This document shows positions 14,201 through 26,100 of a DNA stretch of 64,000 nt, piece after piece. Position 1 is the stretch's first letter; the number at the start of each line of letters is the position of its first letter. The notes beneath the pieces were generated by a model that saw only the letters and a program-made list of their open reading frames with translations, was not told the DNA's origin and did no database searches. Source of the DNA: Lottia gigantea (taxonomy: Eukaryota > Mollusca > Gastropoda > Lottiidae); the NCBI RefSeq assembly GCF_000327385.1, contig NW_008708358.1:1048199-1112198 (forward strand). The letters run 5' to 3'. The position numbers and the translations under genes are program-made.

Positions 14201-15062
14201 GGCTCAAATTTCGACGGTGAGCTGTGAACACTTTTACTGATTGGCTTTGCTAAAAAAAATTCTTGATTTTGAGACTAATGTATTATTGGTCAAATAAATG
14301 GACATGTCTCATTAAGAATTCTTTAAGAATTTTTTTCACCAATATTTTCATTTCATAATGTCTCGTGTTAATTTCTCATGTAATACAATGTGTTTCTTAA
14401 GCTTTTACTAAAAAAAAAATTCCTGGACTAGGGTCATTTAAGCAAAAGTTATAATTTGTTATATAACTATCATCTTTTTTCTTATTAGAGAAGCTAATAT
14501 AATTAATAACATAATGATGAAGACTGTTTATCTAAAACACATGTTAAGATAAAGAGATGAGCTCTTAATGAATTTGACAGGTATTCCAATTGATTTCAAT
14601 TATATCACATTAACGTTTTTCATACTGCACTAGTGCTGCATTAGGTATATTGAGTGTGAATATTGAAATTTACAAAAGCCGTTTTAATAAGGTATGAAAA
14701 AAGTCTTCGGATACAATCTTTAAACTGACCCAAAAAAACAATTTCATAAAAATTTCACTAAAATAAACCTCAATAAACATATAAATATTGACAATATTTC
14801 AGTGACAAAGGAACCCTCATATCTTTAAAACCCCATTTAAAACCTTAAACCACAAAATGACCTGTGTCATATGAAGCCGAAAAATAACAGAATAGAAAAA
14901 TAAACAATGAATTAAACTCACGTGTGTATGTACATCTGTATGTTGTGTCAAACAATAGGCATAACACTGTCCTCTCAACACCTGATGGGTAGCCCCTGAC
15001 ACATTCATAAACAATAAACAAAACAAACAAATAAACAAAACTCCTGCTGAAGATTCTCCCAT
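2300..15062 (-). CDS. ANOS1: Anosmin-1 (Kallmann syndrome protein) with C-terminal hydrophobic tail
   Basis: Anosmin-1 is an extracellular-matrix/cell-surface glycoprotein that modulates FGF signalling and neurite growth. Fifteen exons in transcript order: 15062-14922, 8109-8056, 7649-7578, 7362-7119, 6869-6694, 6410-6278, 5944-5808, 5571-5497, 5257-5110, 4679-4569, 4343-4243, 4083-3912, 3479-3280, 3003-2853, 2487-2300. All phases agree, giving 700 aa (human about 680). Order: signal peptide (about 1-24), Cys-rich region (about 30-120), WAP domain with all eight cysteines (C125, C138, C142, C148, C154, C155, C159, C163; motif CCRHDCGATC), then four fibronectin III domains (about 171-274, 274-394, 394-522, 522-638). 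The start is Met at 15062; an in-frame Met at 15113 would precede the signal core. Unlike vertebrate anosmin-1, residues 639-700 form a Thr/Ser/Asn-rich stretch ending in about 17 hydrophobic residues, as in GPI-anchor signals. No full-length transcript is available to confirm the joins. Confidence 0.93.
5366..5416 (-). other. ANOS1: Candidate 51-nt cassette exon in anosmin-1 carrying an in-frame TGA
   Basis: Between exons 8 and 9 the minus strand has a strong pyrimidine tract ending in CAG (5417-5419), 51 nt, then a GTAAGA donor (5360-5365). The length is a multiple of three and both flanking junctions are phase 0, so it is a symmetric cassette. In frame it reads Ser, TGA, then RLSCHLPGAVASFIM, which looks coding and leads well into the next exon. 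I left it out of the main model because of the stop and because the FN3 domain has normal length without it. Confidence 0.4.
6060..6190 (-). repeat. Possible tRNA-derived SINE remnant
   Basis: On the minus strand, 'gggttcaatccc' (6115-6126) matches a pol III B box (GGTTCRANNCC), preceded by 'tagctggctaac' (6138-6149). The two are too close for a normal A-box/B-box pair, and no cloverleaf is evident. It is read as a decayed tRNA-like fragment within an anosmin-1 intron. Confidence 0.35.
10521..10775 (+). repeat. 250-bp block, copy 1 of a direct duplication
   Basis: This is about 90% identical by eye to 11132-11379, in the same orientation. Shared segments include 'aatactaaattggtgaaat', 'ttctgtaccctttga', 'caaattggaaata', 'aattggcaaaacaaaagaa' and the right end 'ttttagataattagtc'. 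Sequence just upstream (about 10440-10490) also contains a weaker partial match. Confidence 0.85.
11028..11092. repeat. Dispersed-repeat end with hairpin
   Basis: The sequence 'gaacggacggacggaccgac' is followed by 'agggtgatt' and a 9-bp inverted repeat 'atacgccca...tgggcgtat'. From memory, this layout (ggac-repeats, 'agggtgat', then a hairpin ending in 'gtataaaa') recurs in mollusc genomes as the end of a common short interspersed repeat. It sits between the two copies of the duplicated block. Confidence 0.5.
11132..11379 (+). repeat. 250-bp block, copy 2 of a direct duplication
   Basis: This is the second copy of the block at 10521-10775; copies begin about 611 bp apart. Both copies are near a 'tgttcccataaaatg' motif, seen at about 11109-11123 and 11399-11413, which suggests that the duplicated unit is longer than the aligned core. 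Confidence 0.85.
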
Positions 15063-16086
15063 GCTGTCATTCGTCTGATATTGTTCACTCCAAAATTCTG
15101 AGAGAAACTTCACAACTACATCTCGCCATTACAAACCGGCTATGCTCCACTTACAGTAAGACAGGTGGACTGGTCCATTAATTCAATTTACCTGGACTGG
15201 TCTATCATCAACAGGTGTGTAGGCTTACAGGTAAATAAATGTAATATGAAGTGACAACCTTTGGACTGGGTTTTTCTTGTATCCTGGTCAGATAGGGTCA
15301 ATTGAGAGTATCTTTTCCTGAACACCTTGTCTTGCAAGACTTATTCCCCTTTCCTTAAAGCTGTTTAAAAGCAGAAATTGCTCTGATTGGCTGGCAGGTG
15401 GTGATTCAAAAGCATTGGCCAACCCCAAGACAATTTAACCATTTAAGCTAATAACTAATCTTGGGGAAAATTCTTGATCTGGGACTGGAAGGCCTAGACA
15501 ATCAAAACTGAATATTGATTTATTCAGGTATGGTTTATATATGATCGCTATATGCATGTATTCTTATATTTTTCATGGAAAGGGGGGAGGGGAAATATCA
15601 GAGTAAAATAATGTATGAAGACAATTAGAGTATTTTTAAATAAAAAAAAATAAACACATGACAGTCAAATGTACCACAAAATATTAATCACAGCAAAGCA
15701 GATAAAAACTGAACTCAGGAAAAAATCTTTACCCATCATAAATAAATCATACAAAAACATAACTTTCAGTATACAAATAAATAGGTTCTATTTTCATGGT
15801 TATTTTGGGGTTTTTTCTTGATACTCTAAATATCTTGATACTCTCTTAGCAAAAACTGGCAAATACTACTTCATTTTTAGCAATGTTTCAATTCACAAAA
15901 CGGGAATCCTAATCAAGCAAAAAATTAGGATAAATTTTAATAAAAGCAAGAATTCATTTTATACTTGATAAAGATTCCTATGTGAATTGAAAATAAGACA
16001 AAATCCTCTTTCATCAAATATACCTTTAAATGAAATATTTCAATAATAATTTGTAAGCGTTCGTTGAGAGAGGCTGATAAAGTTTA
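15063..16086. other. Region between anosmin-1 start and FAM185A stop
   Basis: This carries the anosmin-1 5' UTR/promoter side (15063 upward) and the FAM185A 3' UTR side (16086 downward). I see no coding exon. AT content is high, with a few A and T runs. Confidence 0.6.
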
Positions 16087-17310
16087 TCATCTAGAAGACA
16101 AATTCAAAGATGAAAACCAGTCCTGTTGGCCTATAGTGATTTGTCCCTGTTTGGTTTTCACTGTTAATGAAGACGAATCACTTCCACCATTGATTGTTCC
16201 ACACAGTGTGAGCTGAGATTCAGAATTATTGGTAGATGTATTTCTGTCATGTTTAATCGATTCATTTATTTCAACAGATTGTCCTTCAAGATCAAAATAT
16301 GTAGCCACACTCTCGATTAATTTTATATCAACATTGCCCTGGTTTGCCTCAAAATTAATTTTGCCACAATCTGCCACAAAAACAGCAATGTCTCCTTGGT
16401 TGATTTTTCCATGCAAATCACCACTAGCAGAATCTATTTTAATCTTACCACTATCCTGCTCAATATTAGTTGTTCCATGGCAATTTACTAAATGAGTTGT
16501 TCCTGATTTAGCTTGGATGAGAGTTTTGTCTGCATAAAGAGACTTGATTTTCACACCTCCATGCTCTGAAGTACAGTTTATATTTTGACCTTGAAATCTG
16601 TCTCCTGAAATTGATCCAGAACATCCAGTTTGGAGTTCTATATTGCCCTGTAGTAAAGTCGCACTTATGATGTCACCACTTTGACTGACCACTTTAACGT
16701 TCCCACACCTTAATTTCTCAAGGAGACAATCACCTTTTTTAGTTGTAATATTAATGGTGTCTGCTTCAAAACCTTTCACTGATACAGGTTCATCACCACT
16801 TTCTATATTGATGTTGAATTTAATGGGGATTTTTATTGAGCATGTCAAAGGCAGCTCAATGCCTTCAGCAACTTCAATATCAACATTAACAATGTCCTTT
16901 TTGTCATTAATAGAAACACCCATACCATAGAACTTGTGGAATCCACTTGCTGATTTACTTGGTGGATCGTTGTGGTCAAAAATTTCACATATGAATTGAT
17001 TCATCTCAGGATAGTCTAAGGGTTTTAAGGGCTGAACGTCTAATTTAAATGGAGATTTTATGTTTATTTTTCCAAATGTTTTCACTTCATAAAAACAAGT
17101 TTCAACTTCATTTTCAGGTGTACAAATTGTTGAAAAATATCGAGGAAAGTTTCTAAATGAAGGACCGTTGTCGATGTAAACAAAAGTTGCTGGCGTCTTC
17201 CTTGTACAATGATTATGCAAGCTATTCAAGGTTTGTTTAGATGTCAAAAATGGTGTCCTTCTCTTCAATTGTAGACTAACAAGTTTACCGAACCTTAGTG
17301 GACCAGCCAT
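16087..17310 (-). CDS. FAM185A: FAM185A-like protein (DUF4097/putative adhesin-type beta-helix)
   Basis: This is a single uninterrupted coding exon of about 407 aa, close to the 392 aa I recall for human FAM185A; the biochemical role is unknown. The body (about 95-400) is a run of beta-strand repeats in the DUF4097 style: segments such as GDCLLEKLRCGNVKV, SGDIISATLLQGNIEL, SGTTHLVNCHG and NQGDIAVFVADCGKI, which predict a solenoid. The C-terminal QDWFSSLN corresponds to SWFQSLKL of the human protein as I remember it. The first 60 residues are rich in Arg, Ser and Thr and nearly free of acidic residues, compatible with a mitochondrial presequence. I chose Met at 17310 (MAGPLRFGKL); an in-frame Met at 17334 adds eight residues. 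It lies downstream of ZnF-A on the same strand but 2.8 kb away. Confidence 0.9.
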   Translation of the reverse strand: MAGPLRFGKLVSLQLKRRTPFLTSKQTLNSLHNHCTRKTPATFVYIDNGPSFRNFPRYFSTICTPENEVETCFYEVKTFGKINIKSPFKLDVQPLKPLDYPEMNQFICEIFDHNDPPSKSASGFHKFYGMGVSINDKKDIVNVDIEVAEGIELPLTCSIKIPIKFNINIESGDEPVSVKGFEADTINITTKKGDCLLEKLRCGNVKVVSQSGDIISATLLQGNIELQTGCSGSISGDRFQGQNINCTSEHGGVKIKSLYADKTLIQAKSGTTHLVNCHGTTNIEQDSGKIKIDSASGDLHGKINQGDIAVFVADCGKINFEANQGNVDIKLIESVATYFDLEGQSVEINESIKHDRNTSTNNSESQLTLCGTINGGSDSSSLTVKTKQGQITIGQQDWFSSLNLSSR

Positions 17311-17636
17311 TGTTGTTTTTAATACTTGACACAATTTCTAAATAGAATTTCTTGTGATAAACTTTTATTTAAGTAAAAATTGAAATTTAGGAAGCCATTT
17401 TGTGATGATGAGTTACTTCCCTTAGATTCATATTTGACGCGGTTATCTAGACCCTAAAGTCAAACTGAACAATTGAATGAAATGGAGTTTTCCGCCCTTC
17501 AATGCATAAGGCTTATGCTGAATAATCAGATGATTGACATACTAATTGAAAAGTCCTACATATCTGCAGACGTCTGATAATTCTAATTATTTTATGGGAT
17601 AGGGCCCTCAACTAGACCCCTTCGCAATTTATCGCT

Positions 17637-17699
17637 CTTTCGGCTCATGGGGCCAAAAATCAATTTACATGTAATTTTGGCTGCGACGCTGGCCGAAAG
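17637..17699. repeat. Compound hairpin
   Basis: The outer stem is 'ctttcggc' (17637-17644) with 'gccgaaag' (17692-17699). The inner stem is 'gccaaaa' (17652-17658) with 'ttttggc' (17675-17681). It is GC-richer than its surroundings and may be a small foldback element or a promoter-proximal structure upstream of FAM185A. Confidence 0.55.
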
Positions 17700-18271
17700 A
17701 ATCATTTGATTGTGCAGAACAGATGTATATTTTAGGCCTTCATGTGGGGCTTATAGTCTCAATAAATTTGTTCGTAAAACTACATATTTCGGGCAAATAT
17801 TCGTTTATTTCAGTTTAGTTTAGTGTTTCTTTAAGGACTCGATTTACTATCTTTCAACAGTTCGAAACTTGCACAGGCCCCTATTCAAAAGTAGTAGGCC
17901 TGTACATATTTCACTTTCACCACAGGTGTTTTGCGAGCTCCACCCATTTTGAGAAGTTAATTCACGTCATTTAATATAATGGTCTGATTCAAGAATAAAG
18001 CTGTGTACAACTCTCACAAATATGTCCAAAAGAGACGTTTGCAAAAACGTTCGGGGTCTAGTTGCATAACAGAAATTGCAATGATACCTAGTATAGGGTA
18101 GGCTACATTCTGACCACATACAACTGCTACATTTTTACATTTTCCTATTGTGGCCCTAGTATTTTTCCGATACACACAGTAAACAAAGAGTATCCGATTA
18201 ACCGAGGACGATATTATAAACGAGTTGTACTATGATATTCAGGTATTGTGCTTCGTTTATATCGAGACTGC

Positions 18272-18548
18272 CAGATGTCAGCTGGTGTGGAGACAGAAAA
18301 AAAAGGCCCTGTTAAATGTGGACATGGAACCGGAGACATGACATGAATTGCGCCTAGGAGGGAGAAAATGATAGAACAAATATAATCATCTTTCCAAATA
18401 TATCTAGGTTTTGCAGGTCCGAGGTATCTAAATAGGTTTTAAACCACCGCACCTGCGAAGATGCGGAATATCCCCATTTAACGGGGCCTATTTTTCTAAC
18501 TCTACACCAGCTGACATCTGTCCAAATAGCTATCAGATGCTGGAATAG
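18272..18548. mobile_element. MITE-like element A with about 52-bp inverted repeats
   Basis: The left arm (18272-18325) and the reverse complement of the right arm (about 18469-18520) align over about 52 bp with roughly 88% identity, both starting 'cagatgtcagctggtgt'. The 145-bp centre contains a second small inverted repeat (gcaggt...acctgc) and the palindrome 'ggttttaaacc'. There is no transposase. The right flank 'aaatagctatcagatgctgg' is nearly the same as the right end of the element at 28926-29030, so the two are probably one family. Confidence 0.65.
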
Positions 18549-18553
18549 AGGCA

Positions 18554-18584
18554 GATGTTTCGGTCTAGTGAACACCGAAACATC
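18554..18584. repeat. Palindrome with 11-bp arms
   Basis: The arms are 'gatgtttcggt' (18554-18564) and 'accgaaacatc' (18574-18584), a perfect match around a 9-base loop. The loop-side sequence 'cggtctagtgaacac' recurs at about 18616. It abuts the MITE-like element. Confidence 0.7.
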
Positions 18585-20140
18585 ATGCCTCTCAAGGACT
18601 TACAGTCAACTTGTCGGTCTAGTGAACACACACAGCACCCTGGATTGTGGGACAATTTACAAAGGCAGTGGCATGAGCCCGCTTTTACTAAAACCTCGGA
18701 AGAGGTGCGAACGAATGTGTTTCTCAAGGACCCTGCTATATCTTATTTTGAGACTTATTGATATTAATTCCCGAATACCAAAAGTTGACATGATCCGACT
18801 TTATTACAATTGATTATTATTTTATTACAAATTTTTATTTTTCTCTTTATTTCTCTTGACAATGAGGCCAGGTTTGAATAAAGAAGAGATACACGCGCAC
18901 GGCACGAGAATATTTGGATTGAATAGTATCCTAGCAGTCGATTAAATATTGTCATGTCATTTTCTAGGCGTATCTGTAATTAACATAAAAGTTATTTATA
19001 CTATAAGTATAGTCCAATCTTTATATGAATGGTCCTTATCTGCTTTGAATGGAGAGAGATTTCGTCATACTTCTTTATAACACGTTCACAATCTCAAGTA
19101 TTCTGACTATGCCCAAGGGAAATAACTTCAAAATAGTTAGTTGAATTTTGATGGAAATCTAACTCCCCATATTATGAGCAATCTAAGTTTCATCAAACTC
19201 TTAACAACTCTCTTTTTTGCAGTAGGCCAAACAGACAGAAGGTGCTACCTACACAAGCAGTTGAGATATGAGCATTTGTGCACTTATTGAAATATACACC
19301 TCAATTTTCATATGTTACATGGTGAGTTCTGAAGTAGGGTAGGGTCTAAAGTGAGTGAAGATTTGAACAAAATATTATTAAAATTCAGTGTCTCTGGTTT
19401 TCATAACGAAAAATAAAAGGTGACAATATGAAAGGGCCAATGATAAGTCAGTATTTGATAGCTACTAAAATATAAAATGCTCAAAACAATATTCAACATT
19501 TTAATTTCATATTAGCTGATAATACATCAGAATTACATCCAAGTTATTGATCTAATATTCTGAAAATATTCCATTAATACAAATTTCACAGAAATCTGGA
19601 CATTTATGTTTAACAAATTTCATGTAAATTTTCAAAAATTCATAAACATGAGGAACCAAACCTACTCAAGGCTTAGAAATAACAATAAAAATCCCTGTAT
19701 CCATACAGAACATGTTAAATTTTCCGTATCAACATTAAAGAAATATAAAATCTGAGATAAGCATTTTACACAATTACTTATTTAACTTTAATAACACAAT
19801 AAGTACAATAAAACAATAGAGTGGAGATTTACATCCTACTATTTCAATGAACTTAGATGTGAGACAGTCATGTCATCTTCCTTATCTTTTTTAAGTGTTT
19901 ACATATCTCTAAAGCACAAGCTTGGGGCCTCAATTTTTTCATCCAGTTCAAATGACTAGATTATTTTCAAAGTCACAATCTGCATCACAAACAAGGAGGT
20001 ATATACCAACAATTAGTCCCATTGTTTAAATACACAGCATATTTACAGCATAAAAATTCTGATTTGGGATATACAAGTATGATACCAGTTGTGCCCTGAC
20101 AATAATAGTTTACTAAAAGGAGATCGAGTGGAAACACAGA

Positions 20141-23100
20141 TCAGTGAGGACCAGCAGCATCATCTCCACCAGCATCATCCAAAACTTCCATCTCTAGATC
20201 ATCAGGATGTTCATGATCACCATCATCTTCTGCTGGCTTTTCTTCAGATTCATCTTCAGTCTCTTTTGTGTCTTCCGATGTCTCTTCTGTCTTATCCTCT
20301 TCTTCAGTCTTAACTGTGTCTTCTGCAGGAGCCTTTGAAGTCTCTCCATGCTTTTCAGTGTCCTCTGGAGCTTTTTCAGCCTCTGTAGTCTTTTCAGTTG
20401 TAGCAGCAGGTGTTTTAGGAGCTACAGTTTTCTTTGGATCGGGTATTGGTTTTAAATCAGTCACAAAGTCTGCTTTTCTTACTGCTTCAATCAGTTTTCT
20501 CTCCAGTTGTTGTTGGTCAGTTTCGCCAGACGACAATTTATCTTTAAGGCCCTGGAATCTGGCTCCAATAGCAGTCTCAAACTTTGTTCCGATCATAGAC
20601 TGAAAATACAAACATTTACTATTAATTTTCATACTCCGGAAAATCGACTAAATTCAGACTAACCAAGGACCAGTTGGTACACAGGATGCTAAGTGAATCT
20701 TTGTTGTTAACTTGTTATCCTTGTATGGTTGGTTGTTTTGTTCTGTAATTAAAGCAGGCATGTTCAATACCAGATCACATGAAAATGACTCTTAATTTGT
20801 TTTCTTTTACAGACCATATATCCAAAATACTCACAGCAACTTTATCATAATGTGCTTTGGTTTTACAATGATCATCTTTAGCATAGGATTCTTTATTATA
20901 AAACTTCTTACATAATTTACAGAAAAATCCTGCAACTGGTACCACATATTCTACTCCTGTAAATAAACAAGAACATTTCTTTGGAGTTCATGGAGCAAAA
21001 GGACCACAACCAGGGTATGTCTTTTATATAAACCCTCAGTTCTTCATGCCCTAACTTTGATCACTTGTAATGTCAAAAGCTACAATTCATAATCACTTGA
21101 TTATACAAATTATACTACAATTCCATTGGAATAAACAGAAAGAATCAAATTATACTCTTTGAAGCGCAAATTCCCGCATATTACTTTCAAATCTTAAAAC
21201 ATTTTTTCAGAATTTACAGAATTCACTCACAAATATGTATAGAGAATGTGCAAACAACTTATGTTGACATGTAGGCCTTGAAAATATTGATTGGCAACTT
21301 TAGATGACAAAAGTCTCAATAATTTACCTGATGTGTTAGAGGCAGAATAAGGCTTCAGTTTAGATTCTACTACCAGTTTCTTCTTACTAACCAACTAAAA
21401 TAAATACAGTTATAGAAGTAATGAAGATTAAAGCTTCTGTTTAGACCGAAACAAATTGCATGCCCTTTTGAAAATCTTAATTTCAGATGTACATAACTCT
21501 CAGTAGATTAGCAGACAAAACAGACATAAAATGTTCATTCTGAGAGGTTTTCTACCAACCTGAAATAGAGTTTTATCTGATGTGAAGCTGATATTTGGAC
21601 AACTATCTTACTATTTTGATAATAAATGATTGAGAAATACCTACAGCTTTATGAAGAGTTGACACCTGATGTTTTTCATATTGAGGTTTTGAGTTGTATC
21701 TCTTCTTACTACATAGTTTACATCCTGCTTTACACAAATCAAACATTCTCTACAATAAAACATTTAAACTTAATAACTGAAGTTAACACTTTAACAACAT
21801 CAGATCTTAATTTCCCTTTTAAATTAAGCTGAGTTGGTAGAACCATTAGAATCCAGGTTTATTTAATTCTTAGTGAAATTTTGGGTTCTGTAGCACAGTT
21901 TGTTAGAGTGTTGCTTCTGTACATGAGTCATTTGCTCTGTAATGTCCAACAAATGGTGACTGCTGGTTCTAATCTAAGTCGACTCAACTGTAAATGATTG
22001 TATTGTATGTCTGTATTGGCTAGTGTATCAGATCGTTTCATTTACAAACTTCTGTGATACAAGAAAGGCTATTACAGTAAAAATATTAACCGAAGTTCGT
22101 AATTGCTTGAAATTGTACAGATGTCAATATATACAGTTGGACAATACTCAAAGTGAATGTTATGAACTTACAGCATGTTCTGGAGTTTTGATATGTGTTT
22201 CAAAATCACGAATACCATGTATAGAACATATTTTACAACTTCTTATGTTATTATTTCTGAAAGATTACTTCGTCATTATTACACCATTCCATTAATACGG
22301 TCAACATATCGGTACTTAATCAGGTTATAAAAATATAGTCAAAATAGATCTAGTTTTTGAAGAAAAATTATGCATACTTGATAATTTGCCACACAATTAA
22401 GAAGTATTATCATTTAACCTTTATCCACTAAAGAAGGAAGTACAAGGGGAGGTAATTCTTACGTACTAAAGCAGTAATAGGAATACATTCTTCAGCACTG
22501 ACGAAATAAAGATTTTCACTATGCAAATATGTCTGATATGAGATTATAAATTCCTATTGGACCAAAGAGAAGTCAAGATTAGAAAAGATTGTATGACATA
22601 ATAATACCAACCCTGCAAATTTTCCCCTGAAGCGATCAGATTGAAAAGGACGTCTGCCTCCTCTTGTACCAGCAAATCTTGAAGTTGTTCCAAATGGCTA
22701 CAAGAAAGAAATATATGTCAGGGTACTACCTATATATTCTAACTTACCTAAATTATCTAAATATCTCATATGAAATATGAAACCTTAATATAACGTGTTT
22801 CCTGTTCAGTTTCGCTACAGATTTATGAGATTTGTATAGTACTTCAGAAGATCTTTCAGTCCATTGTATTATAATTTACCCTTGTAAGATATAATAATGG
22901 TCATTATTGCTTGAATTTGAATATTATTTAGTAAATATGTTAATAATAGTTACCTTGTTATTCAAACCCACAGGAGGTCTTTTCATATCATGTTTAGGAC
23001 CAGAAACTGTACAAAACAAAATGAGAGATTAAAACAATTTATATTTAAAATAAAGTTTATAAAATCTTGCTGAAATGTTATCTATATCATACACATGGAA

Positions 23101-26100
23101 TATCAAATGACCAAAGGGATTCAGTCCAATAATACTTCATCGGAAAATAAACAAAATCCTAAAAGCTTTAAGATGTTGATTTTAAATGAGCAAGCTTCAG
23201 GAAATTGACAAGTGTTTTGAGTGCATGAAATATCTCTCAGGACAGCTGGTTATGATTACAAAAGAAGATGACAGACAAAGCTATAACTTACAGTGATCCT
23301 TTAGTGAATTTTGAGGACAACTCCTCTGAAAATGATTTGGGCTCTTACAAATGTTGCATACTTTTCCTGAAAATCATATTCATGTTTTAGATGATGTGCA
23401 AGAAAATAACAAAATCATAATTATAATTGCTCCCATGATGGCACAAGAGAAAGAGTCCACAGGTGAATAAGATTGCTCTTATTGCATTGGATTCGATATT
23501 CCTCAATAAAAAGAAATTCAAAGAAATTTGGCCCATGTTAAGGCTCTAAGAACTGGTTCACAAATGTGTTAAAACATCTTTGCAAATTTTTTACACAACT
23601 TCATATAAGGCACACGTATAGTTTTAAAGTATTTTCTCAGATCTTTTATTCTCTTGCTCATGGTATCATTGTGTAAAATTTCAATTAAACACATTCCTCC
23701 CCCATAAATTACGGAAATGGTTACACCTCACAAATCTGAATGTGAACAACGATATTGCATCAAGGAATTCTATACAGTCTTACCATTATCAATCATAGTA
23801 TTATCAGAACAATCTCTAGCAAAATGATTTGGACTCTTGCAAATGTTGCATACTTTGCCTTGGGATGGACCTATAAAAAAAAAACATTATAATATTTGCA
23901 AATCAAAAATACTGAAATACACTTTTGTAAATAATGCAGATAGATTGATTATTATGCAATATTACAGGTTAAGGGCAAAATATGATATCACTGTAAATAT
24001 ATGTTAGAAATTTTAAATGCAGATGCTTTATATTATGACTTTAAAGTCTGTTAAAGCAGATTGTAAACAAATTTTGAAATTTGTAACAAAAACAAAAAAG
24101 TCCATGAAGATATTTTTAAAATCTGTGTGTTCTTCTACAAGATAGGTTACTGTTAGGCATTATCAAGTATGTTTTGGATCAACCTTAGATCACATGGAAA
24201 TCTATCCAAATTACTATCAATATATTAATGTTATAAAGCTGGCTACCAAGTAGACACAATATAAGCCCAATAACTATTCTGGATAATTGGCAAATAATAT
24301 AATTCTCTTTCTCCAAAGTGTACTGCAGTTTTCTTAATTATCCTCATAAGAGTGTGTGACTGTTCCTCTTCAAAGCAATCATTTAGAAAGAATCTCATTA
24401 CTCTTCTATGTTGGTTATCCCATTCAAAAATATCTATAGGATAATAACAGCATTTTCAAAATCTATGATGCTTTGTTGCTAAAAAAAATCTACTTCAACC
24501 CAAGGAAAGGGGCCTCTATCAATTTCTATAATCAATGCCATTCCAAAACCCTCAGCAACTTCCATAAAGCTAACTCTGTGCATTTTTATCTTTACATTTT
24601 TATCTTTGCATTTCCCACTGGTTTAGAAATCAGTTAACGTTTTTTTACTATTTCAATCTTCCTTTTTTCATCAGTCTTCTGTCTAGCAATGTATCCTTAG
24701 AATTCTTTTTTTAATGCTCACCTGAAAGGCATATATTGCTTGCTTGCTTTCTGTTTCACACAATTAACTTGTGCACACTCTATAGGTTACAACCATGGTT
24801 TGTAAGTGTCTTCTACTACTAGAATTTGAGGAAAGAATGTCGTCTAAGCTATATCATGAAGAATGAAAAAGGTTGCAATTTAAATTCAGCTGCCATATGT
24901 TCATTTTTAATGCTTTGTTTGGTTTTGTTTTTAAAATCAATTTAATGAAATTTTCAAACAACTTCTTGTTTCCAACACTTTATTTCTGAATCAAACACCT
25001 GATCTCTTTAATCTTCTGGAAATACTATTACCCTATATTATTTCTGATATTTCTAATCTTTTTGAGTTTAAATCCTTTATCAATCTGTAAGATTATTTCT
25101 GTCACAAAATGAATCCATAATATAAATCAAATACAAGTGCCAGCTTTAACTTTTAATTTCTCGTGACAATCGAAATCTCTCTTGGTCTTCCCATTAATAT
25201 CATAATGTTTATAACATTTTTGAAGATTGTCCAATATTCAGATTACAGATCATGCAATATAGCACAACCTACCACTTTAAACTACAAGTCTCATTCTCAT
25301 TTTAAATTAAATGAAATGAATGGAGTTTTACGTCCTACTTTCATTCTCATTTTAAGAGAATCTACTGCTTATATCTGTGTTCTTTAACACTTTTCATTGC
25401 TACACCTCATTCAAGCCAACATTTTGAAAACAGAACTACAGATTGCATATTCAGTTTTAACTCTACAAATCTCAAAAAATCATTGAACATTACAGACAAA
25501 TGACATTGTGCTTAAAAAAACAAGCTGTATACCGTGTATCTGTGAATGTAGTGTGCATGTTTAATATGCACCGCTTCTAACCCCCAAGTAAATCTGAAAA
25601 CTCTCTTTGGTTCACAATACCCTTGGAAACATTTCAATTTCATAATGTAATTCTGATCAAAAGATTTCCGATATGCCATCTTAAATCAAAATATGCATAA
25701 CTATGCATTCTCCCAGATCAAGATGCAAACATTACTTGTATATCTTAGGCCTTCTTCATGTTAAGACATTAGGGCATGCCTGCATGTGAACATTCACCAC
25801 TCTTCCGACTTACTCAGTGAGTGGCCACCATAATATAAGCTTACAGTTGACTCAAGCACAATAAAATCTCTTTTGTAAGATAAGTGATCAATCCACTATT
25901 TCATCTATTCAGATAAAGAGTGGCATTGAATATTTCCAAGATAAAATGATAAATATCAGAATATCTCATATGTTTAATACCTCCTTTCATATGGCTGCCT
26001 CCTCTAGACTGAACTGCTTTATTCCAATTACTTCTTTCTCCCTGCTGAAAATAAAGTCAAGAATGTGGCATATCCATAAGAATCAAGTTTAGTTCAACAT

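Larger units (their letters stand above)
8110..14921 (-). other. ANOS1: Intron 1 of anosmin-1 (6.8 kb)
   Basis: This first intron separates the signal-peptide exon from the Cys-rich exons. The donor is GTGAGT at 14916-14921 and the acceptor is at 8110-8111. It contains two copies of a 250-bp block (10521-10775 and 11132-11379) and a GC-richer hairpin (11028-11092). ORFs here, such as 12020-12361 and 14001-14231, show no domain or splice context. I see no gene nested in it. Confidence 0.7.
17335..20140. other. Region between FAM185A start and ZnF-A stop
   Basis: No convincing coding exon. It holds the FAM185A promoter side, a compound hairpin (17637-17699), a MITE-like inverted-repeat element (18272-18548), a short palindrome (18554-18584), and a diverged copy of the dispersed 'tacatcctact' motif near 19820. 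Overlapping short ORFs at 18354-18955 lie on both strands and look like chance. Confidence 0.6.

Noticed and set aside
18354-18955. Cluster of overlapping short ORFs on both strands
   Set aside because: They overlap the MITE-like inverted repeats and a palindrome; none has domain features.
20268-20603. 111-codon plus-strand ORF rich in Ser and Val
   Set aside because: Shadow of the Glu/Thr-rich last exon of ZnF-A on the opposite strand.
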